From the NCBI RefSeq assembly GCF_001652725.1, contig NZ_LWHJ01000027.1:434001-498000 (forward strand): a stretch of 64,000 bases of DNA, given 5' to 3'. The DNA comes from Pedobacter psychrophilus (GTDB taxonomy: Bacteria; Bacteroidota; Bacteroidia; Sphingobacteriales; Sphingobacteriaceae). The translations under genes and the position numbers were made by a program. Below the pieces are notes generated by a model. That model was given only the letters and a program-made list of their open reading frames with translations, searched no databases and was not told where the DNA came from. Below, piece by piece: positions 1-8,670 of this stretch. How positions within the stretch are numbered: the stretch's first letter is position 1; each line of letters opens with the position of its first letter.

Positions 1-2
1 AT

Positions 3-3000
3 CTAATCACAGTCTGGCACTGTAAAAGTATAAGTTTCTACATTTCCGCTTGGTACAAAATAATTTTCGCCATTACTTATTTGCCAACAAAATCTTGCTT
101 TAGGCTTTTCTCTATTTCCTATTTCATTCATGGTTTCAGAATCGTATAAACGTCCGTTAACCATGGTGTATTTTATGTTTTCGCTATTGCGGATATCATC
201 CAATGGATTAGAATTTAAGACGATTAAATCTGCTAATTTTCCAATTTTTAAAGAACCAATTTCCTTATCCATTCCCAAATATTCGGCTCCATTTATAGTT
301 GCAGATTTGATACAATCTATGGGTTTCATTCCGCCTTGTGCCAACATCCATAATTCCCAATGTGCGCCCAAGCCTTGTAATTGTCCGTGTGCTCCCAAAT
401 TTATTTTTGTTCCACCTCTAGAAATATCATTAACCGCTTTTGAAACATCAATATGTCCGTAATCTCCATATTCTGAAGCCGTCCTTCTTCTTGATCTTTC
501 ATCAATAATTGCTTTGGGGATAAAATTTAATAAATGTTCATTTTCCCAAACATTGGTTCTATCATACCAATAATTCTCGCCAGATTGAGAGCCAAAACTT
601 ACGATCAATGTTGGTGTATAGGCAGTTTTACTACCGTTCCAAAAGTTTAATACATCTTTATAAACGGGGATAACTGGAATATTATGTTCAATTCCGGTAT
701 GCCCATCGGCAATCATGCTCATATCTGTAAAAAAAGTTGAACCACCTTCTGGCACTACTTCCATATTAAGTTCTCTTGCTGCCTGGATAATTTGCTGACG
801 CTGCTCCCTACGAGGTTGATTATATGATTTAACAGAAAACGCACCTACCTCTTTCATCCTTCTTAAATGGGAGCGGGCATCATCTAAATTATTGATTACT
901 GCTTTAAAATCTCCATCAGCACCATATAAAATCGTACCTGTAGAATATAATCTTGGACCAACCATTAGTCCTGCTTTAATCATCTCAGCCTGACTAAAAA
1001 CCATTTCTGTATTGCTGGATGGATCATGAGAAGTGGTGATGCCATAAGCTAGATTGGCGTAATAAGCCCAATCTTGTTGAGGGGAAACACCATCCGGACT
1101 AGTAGGTAAATGTGCATGAACATCTATTATGCCAGGCATTATGGTTTTACCAGCAGCATCATAAACTTTGGCATCATTAGGGATATTCACATCAATAGTA
1201 TTCCCCATGTTCTCAATTCTGTTTTCGTTAACTACAATTGTTCCGTTTTCAATTACGCTATTACCATCCATGGTGATGATCCTTGCATTTTTAAATGCGA
1301 TTCTTCCTGTTGGTTTATCAGTAGGCAATGTTAAATTTAATTCTATTCCGGTTTCATCTATTGCAGGTAATTTATCCGGAGCACCATCCACAAAAGCAAA
1401 AGCATCTGATAATTTGGTCGAGAAATATTTTTGACCCAATGTCCAGTGTAAAGTTTTGCTATCCGTATTCCAATGGATATTAATCCCAGCATCTTTTGTC
1501 AGTTTTTTTAATGGTAAAGATTTATTGTTACTTGAAAGTTCTTGCGCTGTTCCGGTAGCAATTAAAGGAGTTATATAAACGTTAAAAAGTTCGTTAAATG
1601 CCAACCATTTATCATCCGGACTCGGAATAAAAGCATTTGCATAGGTAGAGGTGTAAAGCGTTCTTACTTTACCACCATCTAAATCACAACTTTTAAAAGC
1701 TTTTTTCCCGCTTTCGCTCGATTGAAAATAAATACGATCATCAGTGCTGTTAAAAGAAGGTTTTATACCCTCTTTGCTGATAAATTTTGGAGTGCCGTAA
1801 TTAGGCTGAATGGTATAAATCCCAGGATTTTTTCCATAAATATATCCCAAAACATTATTTCCAACCCCTTTCCTGTAAACAATTAAATTTCCTTTATTAT
1901 TAAATTTTGGGGAGTAATAAAAGCCTCGCTCATTAGTCACTGAGCTTGTTTTTTTGCTTTTAAAATCATATTTTAAAATAGCGCCACGTTGTTCATCATT
2001 CCAGGTGGTGAAAACAATATAATTTCCATCAGCGCTAAAGCTTGGCTCAAATTCCCAATCTTTTCCGTTTGTTAAACGTGTTGGTTTTCCATTAGGTAAT
2101 TCTTTGATGTATAAAAATCCTGCAGCATTAAAAACCACTTTTTTACCATCCGGAGAGGTTACCAGTTGGCGTATCATTTTAATATCGATGTTATCTGAAA
2201 ACACTTTTTGAGGAAAATGCAAAGCATCTTGAACAGTTTGTTTTACTTCTACATTAAAAGGAATTACTTCAGAATATAAAGTAATGATATCTACTTTTCT
2301 AATTTTGCCCTTAGCATAAAAAATAAGAGTGCGATTATCTGGCAACCAATTAAAATTAGGATAAACCCCAAATATTGCCCATGCTTCTTGTTGGTCTTTT
2401 GATAAATCGTTATAAACAGGATATTCTTCTCCGGTATTTAAGTTTTGTATATAAAGTACAGATTTTAACCTATCTCTTTTTACAAAAGCCATCATTGTAC
2501 CATCAGGAGAAACTTGTGGACGTACAGCACCGCCAGATCCACCAGCAACTTTTTCTGTTTCTGAAGTTGTAAGGTTTAATCTTTTTATGGCATAAATTTC
2601 TGTATTAGGGTCTTTATTGTATTGAAAATTTGGACCATCGCTCACATCTTCACTGTAATAAACATATTTTCCATTTGAAGAAACCCAAGGTTCGCCCAAA
2701 TCTTGTTGGTCGTTTTTTCTTTTGGTAAGTTGGATACCATCTAAACCACCAGCAATGTGATACATCCAAAGCTCACCAGCACCTAAAGAGCGAGTACCTG
2801 TAAAATGTTTTCTAGCAATTATATATTTGCTATCTGATGTCCAAACGGCGTTGTTAAGTAATCTGAAATTTTCTTTAGTGATGGCTCGTTGGTTTTTACC
2901 ATCTGCATCCATCACCCAAATATTATCCCCACTATTTTTATCGCTTGTGTAAGAAATGTACTTACCATCAGGCGAGAAACGAGGTTGAACTTCAAAAGCC

Positions 3001-3251
3001 ATTCCGCCAGAAAGCAAGGTAGCATTGCCACCTGAAATTGGCATTTTATAAATATCACCTAATAAATCAAAAACAATGTTTTTTCCATCTGGGCTCACAT
3101 CCACATTCATATAAGTACCTTCATCAGTACTAAAATTTACAGATTTTGAAGGTCCGGTTGGTTTTTCAACATCCCATTTGTCTTTGTCTTGTGCAAAAGT
3201 AAATACCGTTAAAAATGTGAATATTAAAGTGGTTATGATATTTTTATTCAT
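3..3251 (-). CDS. Secreted TolB-like propeller / amidohydrolase fusion protein
   Basis: A 1082-residue exported protein. Residues 1-20 form a signal peptide ending before QD. Roughly residues 30-640 carry repeated PD40/WD40-like blades of the form SPDGK-x-I-x-F/Y, as in TolB propellers. The C-terminal part (about 655-1060) is a metal-dependent amidohydrolase: PGIIDVHAHL near residue 709 supplies the HxH metal motif, and GHTGIEHN follows near residue 845. The family usually acts on peptide-like or cyclic amide substrates in the periplasm; the substrate here cannot be read from sequence. The stop codon lies at 3-5, so the gene is complete. It stands alone, with no partner in the same direction. 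Confidence 0.9.
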   Translation of the reverse strand: MNKNIITTLIFTFLTVFTFAQDKDKWDVEKPTGPSKSVNFSTDEGTYMNVDVSPDGKNIVFDLLGDIYKMPISGGNATLLSGGMAFEVQPRFSPDGKYISYTSDKNSGDNIWVMDADGKNQRAITKENFRLLNNAVWTSDSKYIIARKHFTGTRSLGAGELWMYHIAGGLDGIQLTKRKNDQQDLGEPWVSSNGKYVYYSEDVSDGPNFQYNKDPNTEIYAIKRLNLTTSETEKVAGGSGGAVRPQVSPDGTMMAFVKRDRLKSVLYIQNLNTGEEYPVYNDLSKDQQEAWAIFGVYPNFNWLPDNRTLIFYAKGKIRKVDIITLYSEVIPFNVEVKQTVQDALHFPQKVFSDNIDIKMIRQLVTSPDGKKVVFNAAGFLYIKELPNGKPTRLTNGKDWEFEPSFSADGNYIVFTTWNDEQRGAILKYDFKSKKTSSVTNERGFYYSPKFNNKGNLIVYRKGVGNNVLGYIYGKNPGIYTIQPNYGTPKFISKEGIKPSFNSTDDRIYFQSSESGKKAFKSCDLDGGKVRTLYTSTYANAFIPSPDDKWLAFNELFNVYITPLIATGTAQELSSNNKSLPLKKLTKDAGINIHWNTDSKTLHWTLGQKYFSTKLSDAFAFVDGAPDKLPAIDETGIELNLTLPTDKPTGRIAFKNARIITMDGNSVIENGTIVVNENRIENMGNTIDVNIPNDAKVYDAAGKTIMPGIIDVHAHLPTSPDGVSPQQDWAYYANLAYGITTSHDPSSNTEMVFSQAEMIKAGLMVGPRLYSTGTILYGADGDFKAVINNLDDARSHLRRMKEVGAFSVKSYNQPRREQRQQIIQAARELNMEVVPEGGSTFFTDMSMIADGHTGIEHNIPVIPVYKDVLNFWNGSKTAYTPTLIVSFGSQSGENYWYDRTNVWENEHLLNFIPKAIIDERSRRRTASEYGDYGHIDVSKAVNDISRGGTKINLGAHGQLQGLGAHWELWMLAQGGMKPIDCIKSATINGAEYLGMDKEIGSLKIGKLADLIVLNSNPLDDIRNSENIKYTMVNGRLYDSETMNEIGNREKPKARFCWQISNGENYFVPSGNVETYTFTVPDCD

Positions 3252-3282
3252 GATTGAGGATATATTACAATCCGCAATTTAA

Positions 3283-3345
3283 TAATTTTAAATTTTGTCT
3301 GAATTAGGATTTTCAGGATTTTAAGAAAATCAGGATTATAAATTT
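3283..3345. repeat. Short intergenic repeat with AGGATTTTCAGGATT words
   Basis: The spacer upstream of the amidohydrolase holds the words GTCTGAAT, AGGATTTTCAGGATT and GAAAATCAGGATTA, which are partly self-complementary. The same vocabulary recurs at 14678-15020, so this looks like one unit of a dispersed intergenic repeat. No coding potential is visible. Confidence 0.5.
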
Positions 3346-3371
3346 TCAATTAACAATATTTTTTTCAATCA

Positions 3372-4592
3372 TTAAAAGATATTTTCTTTAGCTTTTTCCT
3401 TTACCACATTTAAGAATTGTGTTACTTTTTCGTTTTCTGAAATTGAGAGTAATTGAGGTAGTAAAGACAATAATTCTTTTTGGATCATCCTGTCATTTTT
3501 ACCATAATTCCAGATTGGGATTATGGTTTCAATAAAGATATCATCAAAACTTAATCCTTTTAAAAGGATTTTAGCTTCGCCATTTTTATTGGTAAAAAGC
3601 AATTTAGAAAAGTTAACAATTTGAAAGCTGTATAATTCAAATAAAGATCGTAAACTGATAATTGCGGTTGCAGGATCATTAATTCCTGGACTTAATGCCT
3701 TAAGTGCAATTTCTGTTAATTGCCTAAAGCCATAAAAATAATTCTCTTCTATAGATTCTGATTTATGCAAAAAGAAACAATCAGCAATATCTTTTTTAAT
3801 TTCTTGATCTAAGTCGACATCAACATTTGCGATAACTATATTTTTGAGAAGTGAGCTTCCAGGAGCTCTCAAAATATTTACCATGCAATTGTGTTTTTCA
3901 CAAATATGCAGCAAGCTATTTTTATCAAACCCCTCATAAATTCCAGCTTGTAAAGTTTTGATCTCAAATTTTTGAGCAAATTTTATTGTAACAGAAGTAT
4001 GTTCTTTTACAGTGCAATCATCTTTCATTACATCATAAGTATTATCGAAAACTTTTTTAATAATTACATCATACTTAACAGATTGCGTAATATAATGCAA
4101 GAAATAGATGAATAAGAAAATATCGAAAATTGTAATTAAAATAAGAAGATATGTACTTAATGATGGGATATACAGCCCAGAATCTATATCACGAATGGTA
4201 CTTAATAAAAAGAAAGCGTAAACAATGGTTCCTATATAAATTCCTAATACAATTTGCTGAAAACGATTACCTATCAATTTATCTAAAACTCGGTTACTCA
4301 TCTGTGATGCTGCCTGATTTAGGATAATCATCACCATAGAAAAACTAAAAACCGCTAATGAGATAATGCCTGCCGCAATTGCTGAAATGATACTTCTGGC
4401 AGTGGTTGCATCTTTTATGTTAAGCCAATCTATTTGGGATTTAAATTGTTTTCCTTGTAGGGAAAAATCAAATCCCATCATTAGGATAGCTAAAACCAAA
4501 AATAAAAGTCCTATAACGGCAGGATAAAATGAAATGCTGTTAAGAATTTTATTCAAATGGCTTTTAAACCAATATTTAATTTTATTGAACAT
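3372..4592 (-). CDS. DUF2254 family membrane protein
   Basis: A 406-residue inner-membrane protein. Four hydrophobic segments lie in the N-terminal half (about residues 20-40, 66-92, 112-133 and 144-168), followed by a soluble C-terminal half. The phrase ALSPGINDPATAI near residue 295 and the overall length match the DUF2254 family. No biochemical role is established for this family, so none is assigned. It is monocistronic; the next gene downstream on this strand lies more than 100 bases away. Confidence 0.82.
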   Translation of the reverse strand: MFNKIKYWFKSHLNKILNSISFYPAVIGLLFLVLAILMMGFDFSLQGKQFKSQIDWLNIKDATTARSIISAIAAGIISLAVFSFSMVMIILNQAASQMSNRVLDKLIGNRFQQIVLGIYIGTIVYAFFLLSTIRDIDSGLYIPSLSTYLLILITIFDIFLFIYFLHYITQSVKYDVIIKKVFDNTYDVMKDDCTVKEHTSVTIKFAQKFEIKTLQAGIYEGFDKNSLLHICEKHNCMVNILRAPGSSLLKNIVIANVDVDLDQEIKKDIADCFFLHKSESIEENYFYGFRQLTEIALKALSPGINDPATAIISLRSLFELYSFQIVNFSKLLFTNKNGEAKILLKGLSFDDIFIETIIPIWNYGKNDRMIQKELLSLLPQLLSISENEKVTQFLNVVKEKAKENIF

Positions 4593-4674
4593 AAATTGTT
4601 GTTGTGCGATAGGGAAAGCAATAATTTGTCCAAATAATTAATTGCCTAGCTTTAAGAATTTTTTAATCATTTAA

Positions 4675-4950
4675 TTATTCTTGCTGCCAATCGTCAGTTT
4701 CTTCTTGAGGTTCGCTATTGTTAAACTCTTCAATTAGTTTGATAGATGCTTCATAATCCAGATTTGATACGATTACTCTGACAGGATTAAATCCACCTGA
4801 TGTAACCCTCCAAGGCGCAACGGTTCCCATTAATTCATTCTCAAGAAATGCTTTTACGTTATTATCGATTAATATATTTTTCACCATTGTGGATTGCCAA
4901 AGTGCCCCGGAAAATACTTCTACCGATAAAATGTCGTCTTGATTTTGCAT
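4675..4950 (-). CDS. DUF2007-type small protein
   Basis: A 91-residue cytosolic protein. It fits the DUF2007 (putative signal-transducing) fold: an N-terminal strand EVFSGALWQSTMVKNIL, a short middle containing the ENELMGT motif, and VRVIVSNLDYEASIKLIEEF, typical of a small beta-alpha-beta domain. The tail is acidic. The molecular function is unknown. It is the last ordinary chromosomal gene before the accessory block at 5.0-8.6 kb. Confidence 0.75.
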   Translation of the reverse strand: MQNQDDILSVEVFSGALWQSTMVKNILIDNNVKAFLENELMGTVAPWRVTSGGFNPVRVIVSNLDYEASIKLIEEFNNSEPQEETDDWQQE

Positions 4951-5033
4951 AGCATTATTTGTAATTATATAGTAGGTACGATTTTTAGATTTTGTTTGAT
5001 CTTTGCTTTTTTTTAATAAACTTCAAATTGAGG

Positions 5034-5123
5034 TTAACCATAAGTGGTTTTAAAAGTTGTTTTGACTTTAAAAGGTCTACTTGTAGTTTTTATTGTTGCT
5101 GTTACCAGCAGTAGTTTTGTCAT
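5034..5123 (-). CDS. Possible 29-residue basic small ORF
   Basis: An ATG at 5123 opens a 29-codon frame whose product is rich in Lys and Thr, with the tail RPFKVKTTFKTTYG. It starts 2 bases downstream of the preceding gene's stop, on the same strand. No homologue is recognised with certainty. The strongly biased composition and close spacing are the only reasons to list it; it could be chance. Confidence 0.22.
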   Translation of the reverse strand: MTKLLLVTATIKTTSRPFKVKTTFKTTYG

Positions 5124-5124
5124 T

Positions 5125-5772
5125 TTATTTTCCTTTCCTACTATAAAATTCGATAAATGAATTACCACTTCTAATATAAAAATAATATCCTTTTGGAAGT
5201 CTTTCTTTGCTTTGCTCAAATTGATATTTAAAATTTAAACTCTCATATATGGTAGTAACTAATTTTTGAGCTTGATTTCTTAATTCTGTATTTTCAGTAT
5301 TGTTCGAGTTATTAGGATGTATTTCTTTAAATCCATAGGACCTTTTCAAAGAGTCTGTAGATATTTTAAAACTAACTGAACTTCCATCCAAAAAATATCT
5401 ATCATTACAATCTTTGTCATCTTCACAATCTTTGATTGTTTCAATACCCTCAAGTTTCAGTTCATTCATTAAATTCATTGTCAATCTGGGACTTATTTCT
5501 ATACTATCAATAATTTTTCCTGTAGGTTGATTGTTCCAAATATTCTTCCAAAGTCTTTTGAAAAAGCCATTATTTGTAAATCGTCCTTGATAGAAAGGAG
5601 TTGTTATTAATCCTTTATAGCTTTTGTTTTGAAATTCTACTAGTTTAACTTTCTGTGGATATTCACTTACGGAGAATTCGTATACTTTTAAAGTGTCAGT
5701 ATTTAGTTTGGTCTGACTTTGTGCCGCTTTCAAAAAAGTGAAAAAAAATAGTAAAAGTAAAAGTTGTTTCAT
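5125..5772 (-). CDS. Exported hypothetical protein (cassette gene)
   Basis: A 215-residue protein with a clear signal peptide (residues 1-19, a long Leu/Phe run ending AQSQ). The mature part is mixed alpha/beta, Lys- and Asp-rich, with a CEDDKDCNDR stretch near residues 115-125 that could form a disulphide loop. No family is recognised. It is the furthest-downstream member of four minus-strand genes separated by attC-like spacers, so it is probably an accessory cassette gene. Its short upstream spacer (5773-5824) contains GTCTAAC and GTTACC boxes. Confidence 0.6.
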   Translation of the reverse strand: MKQLLLLLFFFTFLKAAQSQTKLNTDTLKVYEFSVSEYPQKVKLVEFQNKSYKGLITTPFYQGRFTNNGFFKRLWKNIWNNQPTGKIIDSIEISPRLTMNLMNELKLEGIETIKDCEDDKDCNDRYFLDGSSVSFKISTDSLKRSYGFKEIHPNNSNNTENTELRNQAQKLVTTIYESLNFKYQFEQSKERLPKGYYFYIRSGNSFIEFYSRKGK

Positions 5773-5801
5773 TGTTGATTTCTATTCTCTTTAAAATAAC
5801 T

Positions 5802-5830
5802 GGTAACGATTTGCCAAATGCCTGTTAGAC
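5802..5830 (-). repeat. Short attC-like spacer
   Basis: Read on the minus strand, the spacer runs from GTCTAAC (matching RYYYAAC, overlapping the phosphotransferase stop) through a GGCATTTGGCAAATC self-complementary core to GTTACC. It is much shorter than the two neighbouring sites and its last box departs from GTTRRRY, so it is a weaker candidate. Confidence 0.35.
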
Positions 5831-6832
5831 ACTTTTTTTATTTTCCCCCAGTTTATAAATATTATAATATTTTTTAACAAGTCCGTTGATAAATCTTTTC
5901 AAATAGTTCTCACTTAAAAAGGAGTTTGACCAATTGTCGTATCGCTGGCATTGAACACCTAAATAGAAAAAGTATAAGCTTACTCCAAGCATTGGAATTA
6001 GTCGCTTTTCTTCTCCACTTATTGGTGTTACAGATTCGTAGCCTTTAATAAAGCTTTCAACTTTGGGTTGATAATCTTTTACTTCATATTTCTCAACGTT
6101 ATGTAGTTGCAAAATATAGTAAGCAATGTCTAAGCATAACCAACCGTTTCCACAGAAATCAAAATCAAATATTGTTACTTTATTATCGCTTGTTATGTTT
6201 AGATTGTCAAACCAAATATCAAGATGAACAATCCCCTGTCGAATTTGTGAAATGTTTGCATTTTCAAACTCGGCTAACAAATTTGTTTGAGCCGATTTCA
6301 TAAAGTTCATTTCTTCTGTATCATTTGTCAAAAAAGATGATATTTTTTTTAGGGAGTCAATAAGAATTACTTCTGGAGAGTAGTCTATACGGTTTACCTG
6401 CTGATTAATGGTTATCTTATGAAGGTTAGCCATAAGTTTTCCAATTTGGAAATGTGTTTCCTGCGAAATTATATGCAGCTTTTCACCACTTGCAAAAGTA
6501 AAAAGTACAGCAAACCTGTCGCCTTCTGGAGCATTTAATGTTTGTATGTAATTATTTTCTTTGTCTGATAGCGGAAAAGAGATTGAAATTTCATTTTCTT
6601 TTAGTTGATTTAGCAGTTTAATTTCTTCGTTAATCTCAGTTTTTGAACGCCAATTCAAACTATAAACTCTAAATATAAATTTGTCTAAATTATCCGTTAC
6701 CAAATAGGTGTCATTAATCCCCGCCTTTATTAATTGGCATTTGGTTTCTTTGCTTAAAGAATATTTTTCCTGTAAAAACAGTCCAAGATGTGTTGCTGAA
6801 AGATTAGAATTTGTTACTGGAAAATTTGTCAT
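5825..6832 (-). CDS. APH/ChoK-type phosphotransferase
   Basis: A 335-residue cytosolic kinase of the aminoglycoside/choline/homoserine phosphotransferase superfamily. The catalytic loop HLDIWFDN (H203, D205, N210) and the metal-binding IFDFDF (D223, D225) are intact; the N-terminal lobe carries a plausible nucleotide-binding KAGINDTYLV turn. Known relatives phosphorylate small hydroxylated molecules, including antibiotics, choline and homoserine; the substrate cannot be inferred here. It lies in the attC-like cassette block, where phosphotransferases are common cargo, and is separated from its upstream neighbour by a 136-base inverted-repeat site. Confidence 0.8.
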   Translation of the reverse strand: MTNFPVTNSNLSATHLGLFLQEKYSLSKETKCQLIKAGINDTYLVTDNLDKFIFRVYSLNWRSKTEINEEIKLLNQLKENEISISFPLSDKENNYIQTLNAPEGDRFAVLFTFASGEKLHIISQETHFQIGKLMANLHKITINQQVNRIDYSPEVILIDSLKKISSFLTNDTEEMNFMKSAQTNLLAEFENANISQIRQGIVHLDIWFDNLNITSDNKVTIFDFDFCGNGWLCLDIAYYILQLHNVEKYEVKDYQPKVESFIKGYESVTPISGEEKRLIPMLGVSLYFFYLGVQCQRYDNWSNSFLSENYLKRFINGLVKKYYNIYKLGENKKSV

Positions 6833-6864
6833 TGGTTTACTTTGTTTTCTGTAGTAAAATTTTA

Positions 6865-7000
6865 CCTAGCGCTTTGCTAATTTGCGCAGAAATGGCATTA
6901 CAAGCAAAACCATTATAATATAGCATTATATTTAAATAAATAACTGATGAATTGACGTAAACCACCGTCAGCCATTTTTGTGCAAATTTGCTGTTAGCAC
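6865..7000 (-). repeat. attC-like inverted repeat (site 2)
   Basis: On the minus strand the site begins TGCTAACAGCAAATTTGC, continues to AAAAATGGCTGAC, has an about 65-base A+T-rich middle, then AATGCCATTTCTGCGCAAA and ends GCAAAGCGCTAGG. The two roughly 30-base arms are imperfect inverted repeats. The left box begins 4 bases after the upstream gene's stop and the right end lies 33 bases before the next start codon, as expected for an integron cassette junction. Its last box (GCGCTAGG) is degraded compared with site 1. Confidence 0.6.
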
Positions 7001-7003
7001 CAG

Positions 7004-7477
7004 TTATGTTGAGCCGTCTCGTATTTCAATAATCATCCATACATTTTTTATCTTTTTAAATAAGTAGTCCACCATAATGCCATTTTCGATTCCGCGGATT
7101 TCGATTATTGCAGATGTATTATCTTTGTCGACCAATATTTTCTGTTCCCATTGGTCATATTGACCTTTAGATTTTTTCTTTCGAAAATCCATCATTTCAA
7201 AGTCCGATACATCTTTGTAAATTAAAGAGTCTTTGTCTTTTTCAATGTCGTACCAATTAATTTTTAGAGGAAATTTAGTTCTGCTTTTTTGAAAAGATGT
7301 GTCGCTACTAAATTTTATTAGAAAATCGTTGAAATCGTTGTCAACTTTCTCTTTGGTCGGGAAAGTAACAGTTTGCTTTTCAGCATAGTTCTGGCTTTTC
7401 AAATTTGTTGAATTGCTGTTACAGGCGTTCAAGAAAACACATATTAAGATGCTTATTATGAAATGTCGTTTTAGCAT
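7004..7477 (-). CDS. Lipoprotein, hypothetical (cassette gene)
   Basis: The product is a 157-residue lipoprotein with signal MLKRHFIISILICVFLNAC; LNAC is the lipobox. The longer frame back to 7507 reads into the attC-like spacer and places ten residues before the signal, so the ATG at 7477 is preferred. The mature part contains a Lys/Asp-rich stretch and a C-terminal beta-rich region (IIEIRGIENGIMVDYLFKK). No family recognised. It is flanked on both sides by attC-like inverted repeats, making it a complete single-gene cassette. Confidence 0.65.
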   Translation of the reverse strand: MLKRHFIISILICVFLNACNSNSTNLKSQNYAEKQTVTFPTKEKVDNDFNDFLIKFSSDTSFQKSRTKFPLKINWYDIEKDKDSLIYKDVSDFEMMDFRKKKSKGQYDQWEQKILVDKDNTSAIIEIRGIENGIMVDYLFKKIKNVWMIIEIRDGST

Positions 7478-7490
7478 GTCTTTATAAATA

Positions 7491-7623
7491 CCGCTAACGT
7501 TTTGCAAGTTTGTGCAGAAATGGCATTAAAGCAGTACCAATTTCAGCTTGCATAAACTTAATTAATTTGTATAAATTGAGTTTAAGCAGGTCAGCCATTT
7601 TTTTACAAACTTGTGGTTAGCGG
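7491..7623 (-). repeat. attC-like inverted repeat (site 1)
   Basis: Read on the minus strand it starts CCGCTAACCACAAGTTTGTA, continues AAAAAATGGCTGACC, has an A+T-rich middle, then AATGCCATTTCTGCACAAAC and ends TTGCAAAACGTTAGCGG. The outer CCGCTAAC and GTTAGCGG are exact reverse complements, and GGC/GCC mark the inner ends of the arms. It begins 9 bases after one gene's stop and ends 14 bases before the next gene's ATG. Length (133) and architecture match those of site 2 although the sequences differ, the hallmark of attC sites. Confidence 0.65.
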
Positions 7624-7631
7624 CTGCTTTT

Positions 7632-8594
7632 TTATCTTGTCGGTTCCCAAATATAGTTTCCACTTTTGTCAATGTAGCCGTGTTTAAATTCTTCATATTT
7701 TTTTCCAATTGTCACTGATGCAAGTCCATTTTTAAAACTTTCTGCCAGTGTAAAAGTTGGTTTAATTGCTATTGTTCCTGTTTTATCAATGTAGCCATAT
7801 TTTTTAATTTTGGCGTCTTCTTTTATAACAGCAAGTCCTTCTGAAAAATGCTGACCCAAACAAAGATCGCAAGGAATTATTAGTTGTCCCTTAGCATTAA
7901 TGTAACCATATCCACTGTCAAAAACTGCACACATTCCTTCTGAAAAATGAATGTCAGCACCAGTAAATAATGGTGGAATTATAATCTCATTGCCTTTATT
8001 AATAAAAGCATATAGGTCTTTTCTGTTTGCTTTGCCATTTATTTTTTTCGGTGCAATTGCTGCTTTACCTTCTGAAAATTCTCTTGTGTATTTGTAATTT
8101 GGTGGGATAATAAAATTGCCGTTGATGTCAATGTGGCCCCAATCTCCACGTTCCGAACAATTTATTAGTCCTTCGCTATACTTTGAAACAAGAAAATTTC
8201 TGCCGTTTAGTTTGATAGTACCAAAATTGTCAATAAAACAACCTGTTGAAACAACTTCTTGCATAACAAGAGCATAACCATTTTCAAAAGCCCAACAACG
8301 ATAAAACATTGGTTCAATAATAAAATTACCTGATTTGTCAATGTAACCGTATTTGTCTCCTATGGTTGCATATGCCATACCTTCCGAAAAACCTGAAACT
8401 GTGTCAAACTTGGGTTCAACTTGAATGTTTCCTTGCTTGTCAATGAAACCAACTTTGTCGTCAACGAAAATCCTTGCAAGTCCTTCGGAAAAAGAAGAAA
8501 CACCGTCAAACGTCAAGTCAATTACTATTTGTCCCTTGTCGTTAATGAAACCAGATTTACCGTCTTTTGTAACTTGAAATAAATTGTCGTTCAT
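7632..8594 (-). CDS. WG-repeat protein (cassette gene)
   Basis: A 320-residue protein made almost wholly of WG-type repeats (about eight units of GYID-K-x-G-x-I-x-I-x-P-x-F followed by FSEGLA). Examples are GFIDKQGNIQVEPKFDTVSGFSEGMA and, near the end, GYIDKSGNYIWEP. There is no signal peptide, so it is probably cytosolic or escapes by another route. WG-repeat proteins are common in Bacteroidota and are thought to be beta-rich binding scaffolds; no enzyme activity is known. It is the first gene of the attC-like block, 26 bases downstream of a CCGCTAAC half-site. Confidence 0.85.
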   Translation of the reverse strand: MNDNLFQVTKDGKSGFINDKGQIVIDLTFDGVSSFSEGLARIFVDDKVGFIDKQGNIQVEPKFDTVSGFSEGMAYATIGDKYGYIDKSGNFIIEPMFYRCWAFENGYALVMQEVVSTGCFIDNFGTIKLNGRNFLVSKYSEGLINCSERGDWGHIDINGNFIIPPNYKYTREFSEGKAAIAPKKINGKANRKDLYAFINKGNEIIIPPLFTGADIHFSEGMCAVFDSGYGYINAKGQLIIPCDLCLGQHFSEGLAVIKEDAKIKKYGYIDKTGTIAIKPTFTLAESFKNGLASVTIGKKYEEFKHGYIDKSGNYIWEPTR

Positions 8595-8619
8595 ATTTAT
8601 GTTGTGTCGTCTAAAGTTG

Positions 8620-8627
8620 CCGCTAAC
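8620..8627 (-). repeat. Half attC-like box at the edge of the cassette block
   Basis: GTTAGCGG on the minus strand, identical to the terminal box of site 1, sits 26 bases before the WG-repeat gene. No matching left arm is found between here and the end of the next gene at 8671, so this may be the boundary of the block. Confidence 0.4.
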
Positions 8628-8670
8628 TTGTATATATCAGGGGTTTTTAAGTTATCACCTCGCAAAATAC

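Noticed and set aside
5034-5219. 61-codon minus-strand frame
   Set aside because: Its first half is a shadow of the exported cassette gene; only the last 29 codons after an internal ATG are worth considering.
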